64,000 bases of DNA from Anolis sagrei (lineage: Eukaryota > Chordata > Lepidosauria > Squamata > Anolidae), in contig NC_090022.1 in the NCBI RefSeq assembly GCF_037176765.1, forward strand, positions 174,451,617-174,515,616. The letters are read 5' to 3'. The notes under the pieces are model-generated. The model had not been told where the DNA came from, searched no databases, and saw nothing but the letters and a program-made list of their open reading frames with translations. Shown piece after piece: positions 10,498 to 22,162 of this stretch. Numbering within the stretch: position 1 is the first letter of the stretch; each line of letters starts with the position of its first letter. The translations under genes and the position numbers were made by a program.

Positions 10498-11238
10498 CTA
10501 AACTGTTGGTGGGGGTTCTGTGTGGGAAGTTTGCCCCAATTCTGTCATTGGTGGGGTTCAGAATGCTTTTTGATTGTAGGTGAACTATAAATCCCAGTAA
10601 CCAGAACTCCCAAATGTCAGGGTCTATTTTCCCCAAACTCCATCAGTGTTCATATTTGGGCATATGGAATATTTGTGCCAAGTTTGGTCCAGATGCATAA
10701 TTGTTTGAGTCCACAATGCTCTCTAGATGTAGGTGAACTACAACTCCCAAACTCAAGGTCAATGCCCACCAAACCCTTCTAGTTTTTTCTGTTGTTTATG
10801 GGAGTCCTGTTTGCCACGTTTGGTTCAGTTCCATCATTGGTGGAGTTCAGAATGCTCTTTGATTGTAGGTGAACTGTAAATCCCAGCAATTACAACTCCC
10901 AAATGACAAAATCAAAATCCTTCCTTCTCTTTTTACTTCCATGCTTCCTTCTCCCTTTCCTTCTTTCTCCCCCCCCCCCCCAACTCTTTCTGTCTTTCTT
11001 TCTTTCTTCTCCCCTTCTCTCCCTGTTTCTTACTTTTTTCTGTATTGTCATTTAGCTCTTCGTCATTTAGCTTTTTGGGGCTTTTAAAGTCCCCCTTGCT
11101 GCGTTTTTCAGTGTTTTTATGAGTGAAGGACACACATTGGGTTGTTAGGTGTCTTGTGTCCAAATTTGGTGTCAATTCGTCCAGTGGTTTTTGAGTTCTG
11201 TTAATCCCACAAACGAACATTATATTTATATTTATATA
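10498..11238 (-). mobile_element. Helitron-like element, minus, 3'-truncated
   Basis: Its 5' end (reversed) carries the conserved AATGTTCGTTTGTGGGATTA segment at about 11196-11220, as in the complete copies. It contains the shared core (GTAGGTGAACTATAAATCCC) and low-complexity pyrimidine runs at about 10920-11040. It abuts another Helitron at 11241. Confidence 0.6.
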
Positions 11239-11240
11239 AA

Positions 11241-12081
11241 CTAGCCGTCCCCTGCCACGTGTTGCTGTGGTCCACATGGGGGTTCTGTGTGGGAGGTTTG
11301 GCCCAATTCTATCGTTGGTGGGGTTCAGAATGCTCTGTGATTGTAGGTGAACTATAAATCCCAGCAACTACCACTCCCAAATGTCAAGATTCTATTTTCC
11401 CCAAACTCCACCAGTGTTCACATTTGGGCATATTGAGTATTCGTGTTGAGTTTGGTCCAGATCCATCTTTGTTTTGAGTCCACAGTGCTCTCTGGATGTA
11501 GGTGAACTACAACTCCCAAAACAAAGGGCACTGCCCACCAAACCCAGTATTTTCTGTTCGTCATGGGAGAACTGTGTGCCAAGTTTGGTTCAATTCCATC
11601 ATTGGTGGGGTTCAGAGTGCTCTTTGATTGTAGGTGAACTATAAATCCTAGTAACTACAACTCCCAGATGTTGAGGTCTATTTCCCCCAAACTCCATCTG
11701 TGTTCGTATTTGGGCATATGGAATATTTGTGCCAAGTTCGGTCCAGACCCATCATCGTTTGAGTCCACAATGCTCTCTGGATGTAGGTGAACTACAACTC
11801 CCAAACTCAAGGTCAATGCTCACCAAACCCTTCTTGTGCTTTCTGTTGGTCATGGGAGTCCTGTTATGCTACATTTGGTTCAATTCAATTGTTGGTGGGG
11901 ATCAGATTGTAGGTGAACTATAAATCCCAAGAACTCCCAAATGACAAAATCAAAAAGATTTCAGTGAAGGACATACATTTGGTTGTTAGGTGCCTTGTGT
12001 CCAAATTTGGGGTCAATTCCCCCAGTGGTTTTTGAGTTCTGTTAATCCCACAAACGAACATTACATTTTTATTTATTTAGA
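11241..12081 (-). mobile_element. Helitron, non-autonomous, complete ends
   Basis: On the minus strand it begins TCTAAATAAATAAAAATGTA and ends with a hairpin (CCACAGCAACACGTGG) about ten bases before a terminal CTAG. It lies between A and T, as Helitrons do. Length is 841 bp. No Rep/helicase frame is present. The interior is the same three-unit core found in the hAT elements here. Confidence 0.7.
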
Positions 12082-12089
12082 TGGATAGA

Positions 12090-12640
12090 TATGTAGATAT
12101 ATCCCATGTTTCTTCTGCATAGGGATGGGAAATTTATTGCTTTCCAGATGTTACAAAACTGGAACTCCCAACACAGCAAGTGGCGAGGGATGATGGGAGC
12201 TGTAGGGTTAGGAAACCTAGAAGGCCAGCCATTCTTCCTTAAGCTGGTCTCCTCCTTGCCCTATTCTGAAATACAGCCTTGTTCTTGTGTGCATTCAAGC
12301 CCTATCTGCTGTATGGTGACCCTATGATGGGTTTTCCTTGGCCATGGCTTGGGCTTGTGCCCCCCACCCCGCTTCCCACAATGGTTCCTTCCCGCCCGGT
12401 TCCTCCCCCGCTCTTGGACTCCTCCATCCCTCCGCACTTACTGCGCTTCCTCCTCGCGGCCGCCAAGTGCGCCTCCTCGAGTTCCGCCTCCTTTTACAGC
12501 ACTTGCTCTGTCTCCATAGATATACTAAAACTATAGAAGAGCGCGCGGGTTGGGCTACTGAGAGACTTTTCTCTGCTCTATCGGCTCGAAATATGAGGAA
12601 GGGTCCCTCTAAATGATGCAAAAGAGAGGCTCTAGTTTAG
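12090..12640. other. unassigned region with a CpG-rich patch
   Basis: A stretch at about 12360-12560 is GC- and CpG-rich against an AT-rich background. About 12270-12345 (GTATGGTGACCCTATGATGG) resembles an old amniote interspersed repeat. No frame here could be matched to a known protein. A donor-like GTAAGTGCGG occurs on the minus strand near 12440. A promoter or an unrecognised exon is possible but not shown. Confidence 0.35.
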
Positions 12641-12644
12641 ATCT

Positions 12645-13199
12645 AGGGAAGTAATGCTACCCCTCTATTCTGTTTTGGTTAGACCACATCTGGAATATTG
12701 TGTCCAATTCTGGGCACCACAATTCAAGAGAGATATTGACAAGCTGGAATGTGTCCAGAGGAGAACGACTAAAATGATGAAAGGTCTGGAGAACAAGCCC
12801 TATGAGGAGCGGCTTAAGGAGCTGGGCATGTTTAGCCTGAAGAAGAGAAGGCTGAGAGGGGATATGATAGCCATGTATAAATATGTGAGAGGAAGTCACA
12901 GGGAAGAGGGAGCAAGCTTGTTTTCTGCTTCCCTGGAGACTAAGATGTGGAACAATGGTTTCAAACTACAAGAAAGAAGATTCCATCTGAACATGAGGAA
13001 GAACTTCCTGACTGTGAGAGCCGTTCAGCAGTGGAACTCTCTGCCCCGGAGTGTGGTGGAGGCTCCTTCTTTGGAAGCTTTTAAACAGAGGCTGGATGGC
13101 CATCTGTCAGGGGTGCTTTGAATGCAATATTCCTGCTTCTTGGCAGGGGGTTGGACTGGATGGCCCATGAGGTCTCTTCCAACTCTATGATTCTATGAG
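12645..13199 (+). mobile_element. CR1 LINE 3' end, plus
   Basis: Open frame 12654-13121 encodes the ORF2 C-terminus ([20 protein letters not shown] through [20 protein letters not shown]), followed by the CR1 3' UTR and TATGATTCTATGA. The 155-residue frame is unbroken, so the copy is fairly young. Confidence 0.9.
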
Positions 13200-13399
13200 A
13201 AACAGTACAGCCTGACTGCCTTATCACATTGGAGCTCAAAGAGTCTGATTCCCATCTGAAATGCTGTGGCAGCCGCCTCCCACAGAATTCTGAGGCTTGT
13301 AGTTTAGTAAGGCCCATTACCTCTCTGACTGAGTAGTTTAAAATCCCCTCCCCTAAACTACAAGCCCCACAATCCTGCGGGAAGGAGGCAGCCACAAGG

Positions 13400-14893
13400 T
13401 TTCAGATGGGATGCTTCCTCTTTGCCTACTTTGCAACTCAAGCAAAGACAGGAGCTGTCTTCATAGAGGTTGTTGTAGGTTTTTCCGGGCTTAATGGCCA
13501 TGTTCTGGAGGCAATTTTTCTCCTGACGTTTCGCCTGCATCTATGGCTAGCATCCTCAGAGGTAGTGAGGTCTGTTGGAAGTAGGAAAAATGGGTTTATA
13601 TATCTGTGGAATTACCAGGGTGAGACAAAGGACTTTTTTCTGCTGGGCCTAGGTGTGAATGTTTCAGCTGATCACTTTGATTAGCATTCAATGGCTTGGA
13701 AGTGCCTGGGGGGAATCTTTTGTTGAGAGTGTCTTCATAGACCTGTCAGCAGCTTATGATACTGTAAACCACCGCCTCCTCCTGAGAAAAATGTATAATA
13801 TCACAAAGAACTACCACCTCACCCGCCTCATAGGAAACCTGCTACAAAACAGGACCTTCTTTGTTGAGTTCCAGGGCCAGAGAAGCAGATGGCGGAAACA
13901 GAAGAACAGCCTGCCTCAGGGGAGCGTGCTTGCTCCATCCATGTTCAACATCTACACAAATGACCAGCCACTGCCAGAAGGGACAAAGTTTTTCATCTAT
14001 GCTGATGATCGTGCCATCACCGCTCAAGCAGGGAGCTTTGAGATGGTTGAACAAGCTCTCTGAAGCTCTAGGTGCTCTAACTGCCTATTACAGGGAAAAC
14101 CAGATGATCCCCAACCCATCTAAAACACAAACATGTGCTTTTCACCTTAAGAACAGACAAGCATCCCGAGCTCTGAAGATCACCTGGGAAGGAATCCCAC
14201 TGGAGCATTGCAGCGCACCCAAATACCTGGGAGTCACCCTGGACCGTGCTCTTACCTGCAAGAAGCACTGCCTGAATATCAAGCAAAAAGTGGGTGCTAG
14301 AAGCAATATCATACGAAAGCTGACTGGCACAACCTGGGGATCACAACCAGACACAGTGAAGACATCTGCCCTTGCGCTATGCTACTCTGCTGCTGAGTAC
14401 GAATGCCCAGTGTCTTCAATGTCTTCCAAGTCACCCAGTCTTCTGTGTACTGAACACATCTCACCACGCTAAAACAGTGGATGTGGCTCTTAATGAAACA
14501 GTGGATGTGGCTCTTAATGATCTACAGAGACACTCGCTGGAACATCTCAGCAAGCGAGAGCCCAAAAGTGGCAGGCTCAAACCCAGAACCTTAACCAATG
14601 GCTGATACCAAATGAGAGCCTCCCCCCTGGGCAGACAGAAAACTGGGCGACTTGGAAGGCGCTGAACAGACTGCGGTCTGGCACCACAAGATGCAGAGCT
14701 AATCTACATGCACGATGGAGGACCTTCTTGCGGCAACACCAGAGGCACTCCAAGTAGCCAGATACTGGTCAAAGGACATTTAATCTACTACCAAGTTTGC
14801 AAACTTTGTGTGTTTTTTTTAACTTGTTTGTTTGTTTTGTTCTATTAGAAATGTAATACAATGGTCTGGTTGCCCCTGACATGATAAATAAAT
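13400..14893 (+). mobile_element. non-LTR LINE, jockey/I-like (family unresolved)
   Basis: Encodes reverse-transcriptase blocks: [38 protein letters not shown], a YADD catalytic motif ([13 protein letters not shown]), and a downstream region ([20 protein letters not shown]). Several frame changes and an internal deletion have removed much of the C-terminal part. The 3' end carries AAATAAATAA at about 14881-14893. Other copies start at 25541, 48543, 50590 and 54228. Interrupted at 13468-13729 by another element. Confidence 0.7.
13468..13729. mobile_element. Penelope-like element fragment with 12 bp TSD
   Basis: A 262 bp insertion splits the surrounding LINE. It is bounded by a perfect 12 bp duplication TGTCTTCATAGA (13456-13467 and 13730-13741). 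It contains the repeat motif GACGTTTCGCCTGCATCTAT, which also occurs as inverted pairs at 41291 and 51346. Assignment to Penelope-like elements is an inference from this inverted-terminal habit. Confidence 0.55.
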
Positions 14894-14988
14894 AAGAGAA
14901 GCAACTCCCCCCAAAAAAACAACCCTTTGTAAAACTACAACTCCCATGTTTTCATCGCATACAGCCATGTGAGTTCACGCATTGTCAA

Positions 14989-15400
14989 TCTATATAAATA
15001 AAATTTTAATGTTCGTTTGTGGGATTAACATAACTCAAAAACTACTGGACAAATTGCCGCCAAATTTGGCCACAAGTCACCTACTAACCCAAGGAGTGAC
15101 CATAACTCAAAAAAATTGATTTTGTCACTTGGGATTATAGTTGCTGGGATTAATAGTAAACCTACAACCAAACAGCATTCTGAACTCCACCAATGATGGA
15201 ATTGAACCAAACTTGGCACACAGGACTCCCATGACCAACAGAAAATTCTGGACGAGTTTGGTGGGCATTGACCTTGAGTTTGGGAGTTGTAGTTCACCTA
15301 CATCCAGAGAGCACTGTGGACTCAAACAGTGATGGATCTGGACCAAACTTGGCACGAAAATTCCATATGCCCAAATATGAACACAGAAGGAGTTTGGGGT
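14989..15400 (+). mobile_element. Helitron-like element, 5' part
   Basis: Starts with TCTATATAAATAAAATTTTA after an A, then AATGTTCGTTTGTGGGATTA. It carries the shared core and stops at about 15400 without the 3' hairpin and CTAG. Confidence 0.6.
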
Positions 15401-16050
15401 TATACTGTTTTGTATCTGATATATCTAGAAAGGCACTTAAATAATATTCCAAGTATATTCCAGGCTTTTGGGCATGCTTCAATAGAAGGAATTAACTTGA
15501 AACCAGAAGCTATTTTGCTCCCAAGACACAGCACCATCCCATTCCATGTGTTTTCGTGGAAATTAATTCTCTAAGCTAAATGCCTAAATCGTTCTTTCCC
15601 TTGTGGGATGATTAATTTTCATGAACCCAGTGTAGTTATTCAAGTTTTTTTCATTTCAATTATGTAATATCAATAATATAATGGAGCAGTTGAAATTCAT
15701 CATAGCTCAGCAAGAAAGAACTGTGGGGTCACCAACAGCCAGCTAATGTCAGGAAAATCTAAACAATAATAATATAATAATAGGATGTGTAAATTAGTCC
15801 TGCCATGGAATTTTGAAAAGAAGGCCCTATTCTATATTCTTACTAACTTTACTTTGAAGAAGGACAACTCCTTGTCCCTACTAAACTCCAATAATAGGGA
15901 GATACACATAGTACATGATGCTGCTTCAGTGCATATTTTCCATATATAAAAAGCCAGCCAGCTGTCAGTTTAATCACACAAACCATACAAAATATTCCAT
16001 TCCACTCTTTTTAATATCTGGGGTGCTGTGGAAGTAATGCTGTTTCACAC
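15400..16050. other. unassigned intergenic sequence
   Basis: No gene or clear repeat was recognised. Confidence 0.4.
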
Positions 16051-16058
16051 CACTTTAA

Positions 16059-17327
16059 CTTGTTGTTTATTCATTCAGTCACTTCCGACTCTTCGTGACC
16101 TCATGGACCAGCCCACGCGAGAGCTCCCTGTTGGCTGTCACCACCCCCAGCTCCTTCAGAGTCAAGTCAGTCACTTCAAGGATCCCATCCATCCATTTTG
16201 CCCTTGGTCGGCCCCTCTTCCTTTTTCCTTCCCCAGCATCATTGCCTTCTCTAAGCTTTCCTTTCTTCTCATGATGTGGCCAAAATACTTCATCTTGGCC
16301 TCTTCTGTCCTTCCCTCCAATGAGCAGTCAGGCTTCATTTCCTGAAGTATGGAGTGGTTGGATCTTCTCACGGTTCAAGGCACTCCCAGAACTTTCCTCC
16401 AACACCACAGTTCAAAAGAATCTATCTTCCTTCGCTCAGCCTTCCCTAAGGTCCAGCTCTCACATCTGTAGGTGACTACGGGGAATACCATTGCTTTAAC
16501 TACGCATATCTTCGTTTCCAGTGTGAGGTCTCTACTCTTCACTATTTTATCGAGATTGGCCATTGCTCTCCTCCCAAGAAGTAAACATCTGATGTGGCGG
16601 CAAAAAAAGACAATGGGATTTTGGCCTGCATCAATAGGAGCATAGTGTCTAGATCTAGGGAAGTCATGCTACCCCTCTATTCCGCTTTGGTTAGACCACA
16701 CGTTGAATATTGTGTCCAATTCTGGGCACCACAATTCAAGAGAAACATTGACAAGCTGGAATGTGTCCAGAGGAGGGCGACTAAAATGATCAAGGGTCTG
16801 AAGAACAAGCCCTATGAGGAGTGGCTTAAGGAGTTGGGCATGTTTAGCCTGAAGAGGAGAAGGCTGAGAGGAGATATGATAGCCGTGTATAAATATGTGA
16901 GAGGAAGCCACAGGGAGGAGGGAGCAAGCTTGTTTTCTGCTTCCATGGAGATTAGGACAAGGAACAATGGCTTCAAACTACAAGAGAGGAGATTCAATCT
17001 GAACATGAGGAAGAACTTCCTGACTGTGAGAGCCGTTCAGCATTGGAACTCTCTGCCCCGGAGTGTGGTGGAGGCTCCTTCTTTGGAAGCTTTTAAACAG
17101 AGGCTGGATGGCCATCTGTTAGGGGTGCTTTGAATGCAATATTCCTGCTTCTTGGACAGGGGGTTGGACTGGATAGCCCATGAGGTCTCTTCCAACTCTT
17201 TGATTCTATGATTTTATGATCCTGGCTGCAGTCTGCGTGTGCAGTAATCTTTGCACCTAGTCTGTCACTGCCTCCACGTTTTCTCCCTCTATTTCCCAGT
17301 TATCAATCAGTCCATTGCCATAACTGC
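16059..17327 (-). mobile_element. RTE-BovB LINE, split by CR1
   Basis: The BovB 3' part runs 16059-16577 (minus frame MANLDKIVKSRDLTLETKIC, FPVVTYRCESWTLGKAERRK). The next BovB segment (TGCAGTAATCTTTGCACCTA) resumes at 17219. The break is filled by a CR1 copy at 16583-17218, so the BovB was there first. Confidence 0.85.
16583..17218 (+). mobile_element. CR1 LINE 3' part inserted in BovB
   Basis: Open frame 16594-17133 (179 residues) encodes the CR1 ORF2 C-terminus ([20 protein letters not shown] through [20 protein letters not shown]). The 3' UTR ends in a TTTGATTCTATGATTTTATGA-like tail. Confidence 0.9.
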
Positions 17328-17329
17328 CA

Positions 17330-18790
17330 TCACTCAATGCTATAAAATTCTAGCAGCTGTAGTTTTGTGCGACTACGCTTCTTAATGGAAGAGAAGGCTA
17401 GAGGCTTTGTAAAATTACAGTTCCCATTATTCTACAGCATTGAGTCACAGCACTTAAAGTGGTGTCAAGCATTCTACATTATAAGTGTATCCCAGAGCTG
17501 TTGTGTCTACAGCTATAGGTAGCACATACCAGAAAACACTTTTCCTTTGTTGGAAAATGACAGGGTTGATCTTTCAATGGTTTTTATTAATGTCCTTGCG
17601 CAAAGGAATATTGTCCCATTGTAAGCATTGCACAAGTTCACAGATTGTGATGACATTGGGTTTGAACATCCTGCATTCAAATCTTTGTTGGGTGTAATTA
17701 CATGACTAATAATAATGACAGAACCAGACAGGCAGCATTGTGCGGAAATGGAAATTGTGCAAACTTTCAGATGTTGCTGAATTTTAGCAACCTTAAACCA
17801 ATACAGTCAAAAGTGAGGAATACTAGGAGTTGCAATTCAGTCCCCATACATCGCATAGTGGTTGGAAAACTTGTATCTTTGGACTCCTTCTCCCACACCT
17901 GAGAAGGCTACGTCTCCCATGATTAGAATTGCTGACCGGAAGATTCTGAAGAGTTCTAGATCCTTGTCACACCAGACTATTATAGCAGTGATTTCATCAT
18001 ACGTTTCCCTCTACTTTATCACTCGGTGTTGTGGTTCTTGCAACACTGTTGTGCTGTACAGCCAATGTGACTGGAATTTTTTTTTCTAAGCTGAAAATAA
18101 TCGATGATTTTTTCAATCACACACACACACAAACAACAAGATGAGGCAATCAGGGCAGTGATAACGGGATTAGTATACAGATGAAAAAACTGTAAAATCA
18201 ATCCATTATAGCACAAATGTGTGCGTCAACAATTTATTTATTTATTTAAAACAAACATTTCTATTCCATCCTTCTCACCATTCAGAATACATCTGAGATG
18301 GTTTTCAAACATAATACTCTTATCATATTGGCATTTTGTGCTTAGGACTCTAATCTAGGAAAGTAGCACTTTTGCATTCTGCATTAGGCATAATCAAAAG
18401 TATTTGTAAGAGCTGAAAAGGGTGGGGGAAGTTAATTGGTAAAGTCGAGCACCCCCCCCCCCCCAAATAAGGGATAGTGACTTATAGTTCTGCAAAGGGC
18501 AAGGGCACCAGACTGCACAATAGGGGTTAAGTCTTGGTCACATTGCCAAGGCACTAACAACAACAAGGACCCCATGAGGCTTTTGGGAAACAGCTGGATC
18601 TTGGGACTTCTGCCCTTCATGAGAGTTGTAGTTTCCCAAGGTCCAGCTTCGATCCCAGCGTGGCTGAATTCCACCCAATGGCTCATTGGGAAATCAACAA
18701 ACTTTCCCTTTGGGTTTTAAGAGCTCTGCCTAATGTTTTGGACTCACAAGGACATCTTTCCCGCTCATTAACTTCCCGCAAAATTAACTA
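17330..18790. other. unassigned intergenic sequence
   Basis: Mostly unrecognised. A short reversed LINE tail with (ATTT)n lies at about 18230-18320, a (CA)n tract at 18119-18131 and a C-run at about 18453-18465. No exon-like segment was found. Confidence 0.4.
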
Positions 18791-18797
18791 TGGACTC

Positions 18798-20268
18798 ATG
18801 TTGTTGTTGTTCATTCGTTCAGTCGTCTCCGACTCTTCGTGACCTCATGGACCAGCCCACGCCAGAGCTCCCTGTCAGCCGTTACCACCCCCAGTTCCCT
18901 CAAGGTCAGTCCAGTCACTTCAAGGATGCCATCCATCCATCTTGCCCTTGGTCGGCCCCTCTTCCTTTTGCCTTCCACTTTCCCCAGCATAATTGTCTTC
19001 TCTAGGCTTTCCCGTCTCCTCATGATGTGGCCAAAGTACTTCAACTTTGTCTCTAGTATCTTTCCCTCCAGTGAGCAGTCGGGCTTTATTTCCTGGAGGA
19101 TGGACTGGTTGGATCTTCTCGCGGTCCAAGGCACTCTCAGCACTTTCCTCCAGCACCACAGCTCAAAAGCATCGATCTTCCTTCGCTCAGCCTTCCCTAA
19201 GGTCCAGCTCTCACATCCGTAGGTTACTACAGGGAATACCATGGCTTTGACTAGGCGTATCTTTGTTGCCAGTCTGATGTCTCTACTCTTCACTATTTTA
19301 TCGAGACTGGACATTGCTCTCCTCCCAAGAAGTAAGCGTCTTCTGATTTCCTGGCCACAGTCTGCGTCTGCAGTAATCTTTGCACCTAGAAATATAAAGT
19401 CTGTCACGGCCTCCACGGTTTCTCCCTCTATTTTCCAGTTGTCAATCATTCTTGTTGCCATAATCTTGGTTTTTTTGACGTTTAGCTGCAACCCGGCTTT
19501 TGCGCTTTCTTCTTTCATCTTGATTAGAAGGCTCCTCAGCTTCTCCTCGCTTTCGGCCATCAGAGTGGTGTCATCTGCATATCTGAGGTTGTTAATGTTT
19601 CTTCCAGCAATTTTCACCCCAGCTTTGCATTCATCCAGCCCCGCACATCGCATGATGTGTTCTGCATACAAGTTGAATAGGTTGGGGGAGTGTATGCAGC
19701 CTTGCCGGACGCCTTTCCCAATCTTGAACCAGTCTGTTGTTCCGTGGTCAGTCCTTACTGTTGCGACTTGGTCCTTGTACAGATTCCTCAGGAGAGAGAC
19801 AAGGTGGCTTGGTATGCCCATCCCACTAAGAACTTGCCACAATTTATTATGATCCACACAGTCAAAGGCTTTAGAATAGTCAATGAAGCAGAAGTAGATG
19901 TTTTTCTGAAACTCCCTGCCTTTCTCCATTATCCAGCGGATATTGGCAATCTGGTCTCTCGTTCCTCTGCCTTTTCTAAACCCAGCTTGAACATCTGGCA
20001 ACTCTCGCTCCATGTATTGCTGGAGTCTTCCTTGCAGAATCTTGAGCATTACCTTACTGGCATGAGAAATAAGGGCCACTGTACGGAAGTTTGAGCAGTC
20101 TTTCGCATTTCCCTTTTTTGGTATGGGGATATAAGTTGATTTTTTCCAGTCTGATGGCCATTCTTGTGTTTTCCATATTTGCTGGCAAATGGCATGCATC
20201 ACCTTGACAGCATCATCTTTTAAGATTTTAAACAGTTCAGCTGGGATCCCGTCGTCTCCTGCTGCCTT
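18798..20268 (-). mobile_element. RTE-BovB LINE, long open RT frame
   Basis: The minus-strand frame from about 20268 to 18811 is uninterrupted for roughly 485 residues. Reverse-transcriptase blocks appear in order: FRTVALISHASKVMLKILQG, AGFRKGRGTRDQIANIRW, FIDYSKAFDCVDHNKLWQVL, GKGVRQGCIHSPNLFNLYAE, then the catalytic YADD (NNLRYADDTTLMAESEEKL). The C-terminal BovB region follows (ITADADCGQEIRRRLLLGRR, AFELWCWRKVLRVPWTARRS, ending TKSRRRLNE). The 3' tail ends in AATGAACAACAACAA. The copy is 5'-truncated and lacks the endonuclease. Its undamaged frame points to recent insertion. Confidence 0.93.
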
Positions 20269-20439
20269 GAAAATAATTTATTTATTAAATTTCTTTGCGG
20301 ATGGGATGGGGAAGAAGATATTTGATATGAATTTCTGTGGATTTCTGTATTCCCCCATGTATTTTCCTTATTCTTGCCCTGACACCCAAACCTATCACTC
20401 CTTCCCCCTCCCTTTGGGTAAATCAATCCAGGAAGCGGC

Positions 20440-21025
20440 CAGCTGTTGAAAGGGCAATCAGAGGTTACTTTACTATATGTTGCATATCGATTTAAAAATG
20501 AAATCTATATGCAAGAGGGGGAATATGTAATAAGGAATTCAATGTGCAAATTTGATAAATGTGAATTTAAAATTATGTTTGGGAATGAATGGAGGTAATA
20601 ATTTTGGAGATGCCAGTAAAATATTAAGACCTGTAATGACTAACTACCCGCTTGCTGCTTTGTGATTAAAACCTGCTGATGAGACCTGAAGAGTAAACTC
20701 TGATAAGAACTGGGACAGTGATTACAGAAATGTTTGCAACATTACTTATGTTAAGAAGGAAGTCAACACAAGCCTTGTGTTTGTCAACACCAATCAAGAA
20801 ATTAACAACTGGCCAGGAAACTCGGATGGATCCAGGATGGAAGAAGTCTACCATTAATTTACAACTTTGGGACTACATCAACAGAATTTTCCTATAAAAA
20901 TGCCTCTGATCTCTTTACTGGTATGCCTTGCATGTGAGCTATCACTGCATTGTATCCGATCCAGCTGAATCGCTCATTAAACCTCGATGCCTCTTCTTCA
21001 CTTTGGCAAGAGTCTCATTTCAATT
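20440..21025 (+). mobile_element. LTR-like sequence (possible solo LTR)
   Basis: A TATA-like CCTATAAAAATGCC at about 20890 is followed by an ATTAAA polyadenylation-type signal at about 20975, in the spacing expected of a retroviral-type LTR. No internal region is attached. Treated as a fossil; limits and family are uncertain. Confidence 0.35.
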
Positions 21026-21465
21026 TTTAATATTAACTAGCTGTGCCCTGCCACGCGTTGCTGTGGCCTATAGTAAAACTTATCAAAGTTGAGGTAGATA
21101 TCTGGACTATTATGAAAGAGAGGTACCTACCTATTCCTTCCCCCTTTTCCTCCCCCTTTCTCTCCTTTCTTCCTTCTCTACCTCTTTCTTTCTTTCCTTC
21201 TTTCACTACTTGGTTTCATCCTTCTCTCTTTCCTTCATTCCCTCCCCCTTTCTTCCTTTGCCTTTCTTCCCTCCCTGTTTGCTTCCTTCTTTCACTTTTT
21301 ATTTCCTTTTATTTCACCACCATCATAACAATAACAATAATGCAATGCATTGCCTCCGGGACCTGACACCTCTCCCATTCCCCCTAAAAGGGTCTCATAG
21401 GAACAATAGCATAATAATAATAATAGAAATAACAACCTTTACCCGCCACGTGTTGCTGTGGCCAA

Positions 21466-21760
21466 TCTTCCCTCTTTCTCTCCTTCTCTCCTTCTTTCCC
21501 TCCCTCCCTCCCTCCCTCCCTCCTTCCTTCCTTCCTTCCTTCCTTCCTTCCCATCTTTCCTTCTCCTCTTCTTTCTCTATCTCTTTCCTTCCTTCCCCCT
21601 TTTTCTTTCTCTTCTGCTGTCTCTCTTTTCTTTCCTTCCATCTTTCCTTTTCTTTCCTTTTCTTCTTCCTCTAACTTTCCTTCCTTCCCCCTTTTTCTTT
21701 ACCTCCCTTTCTCTTTCTTCCTTCTTTCCTTCCTTCCTGTCTTTCCTAGATTTTGACAGG
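21466..21760. repeat. CCTT/CTTT-rich tract
   Basis: A near-pure pyrimidine strand with (CCCT)n and (CCTT)n blocks at about 21498-21550. Long frames across it are low-complexity artefacts. Confidence 0.85.
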
Positions 21761-21825
21761 GCGGGAAGGGGCGGGGTGGGGTTTGGAGGTGGCGTGAAGT
21801 AAAAGAAGGTAAGATTGGGGCAGGG

Positions 21826-22045
21826 GAGTGATGGAACGTGGGGTTGCGTGTGTGTGTGTGCGGCAGCGGGGGGAGTGATGGAGCGTGGGGTTGCGTGTGT
21901 GTGTGCGGTGGCGGGGGGAGTGGGGTTGCATGTGTGTGTGCGGCGGCAGGGGGAGTGGGGTTGCGTGTGTGTGCGGCGGTGGGGGGAGTGATGGAGCGTG
22001 GGGTTGCGTGTGTGTGTGCGGCAGGGTGTGTGTGTGTGCGGGAAG
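21826..22045. repeat. GT-rich minisatellite
   Basis: About four irregular units of 50-65 bp, each containing GGGGTTGCGTGTGTGTGTGCGG-like text and GAGTGATGGAGCGTG. Part of the Helitron interior. Confidence 0.75.
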
Positions 22046-22162
22046 CGGCGCGGCGGGGCTTGGAGTGGGCATGGTTTCTGCAGAGGGAACGTTGGCCAGA
22101 AGGCCATGTGCGCGCGCCAGGGAACTTGCGGCTGGGCGCCAATGCGCATGCTCAGTTGTTTT

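Noticed and set aside
18839-20094. Plus-strand frames of 127-203 codons opposite the BovB ORF
   Set aside because: Antisense shadows of the BovB reverse transcriptase.
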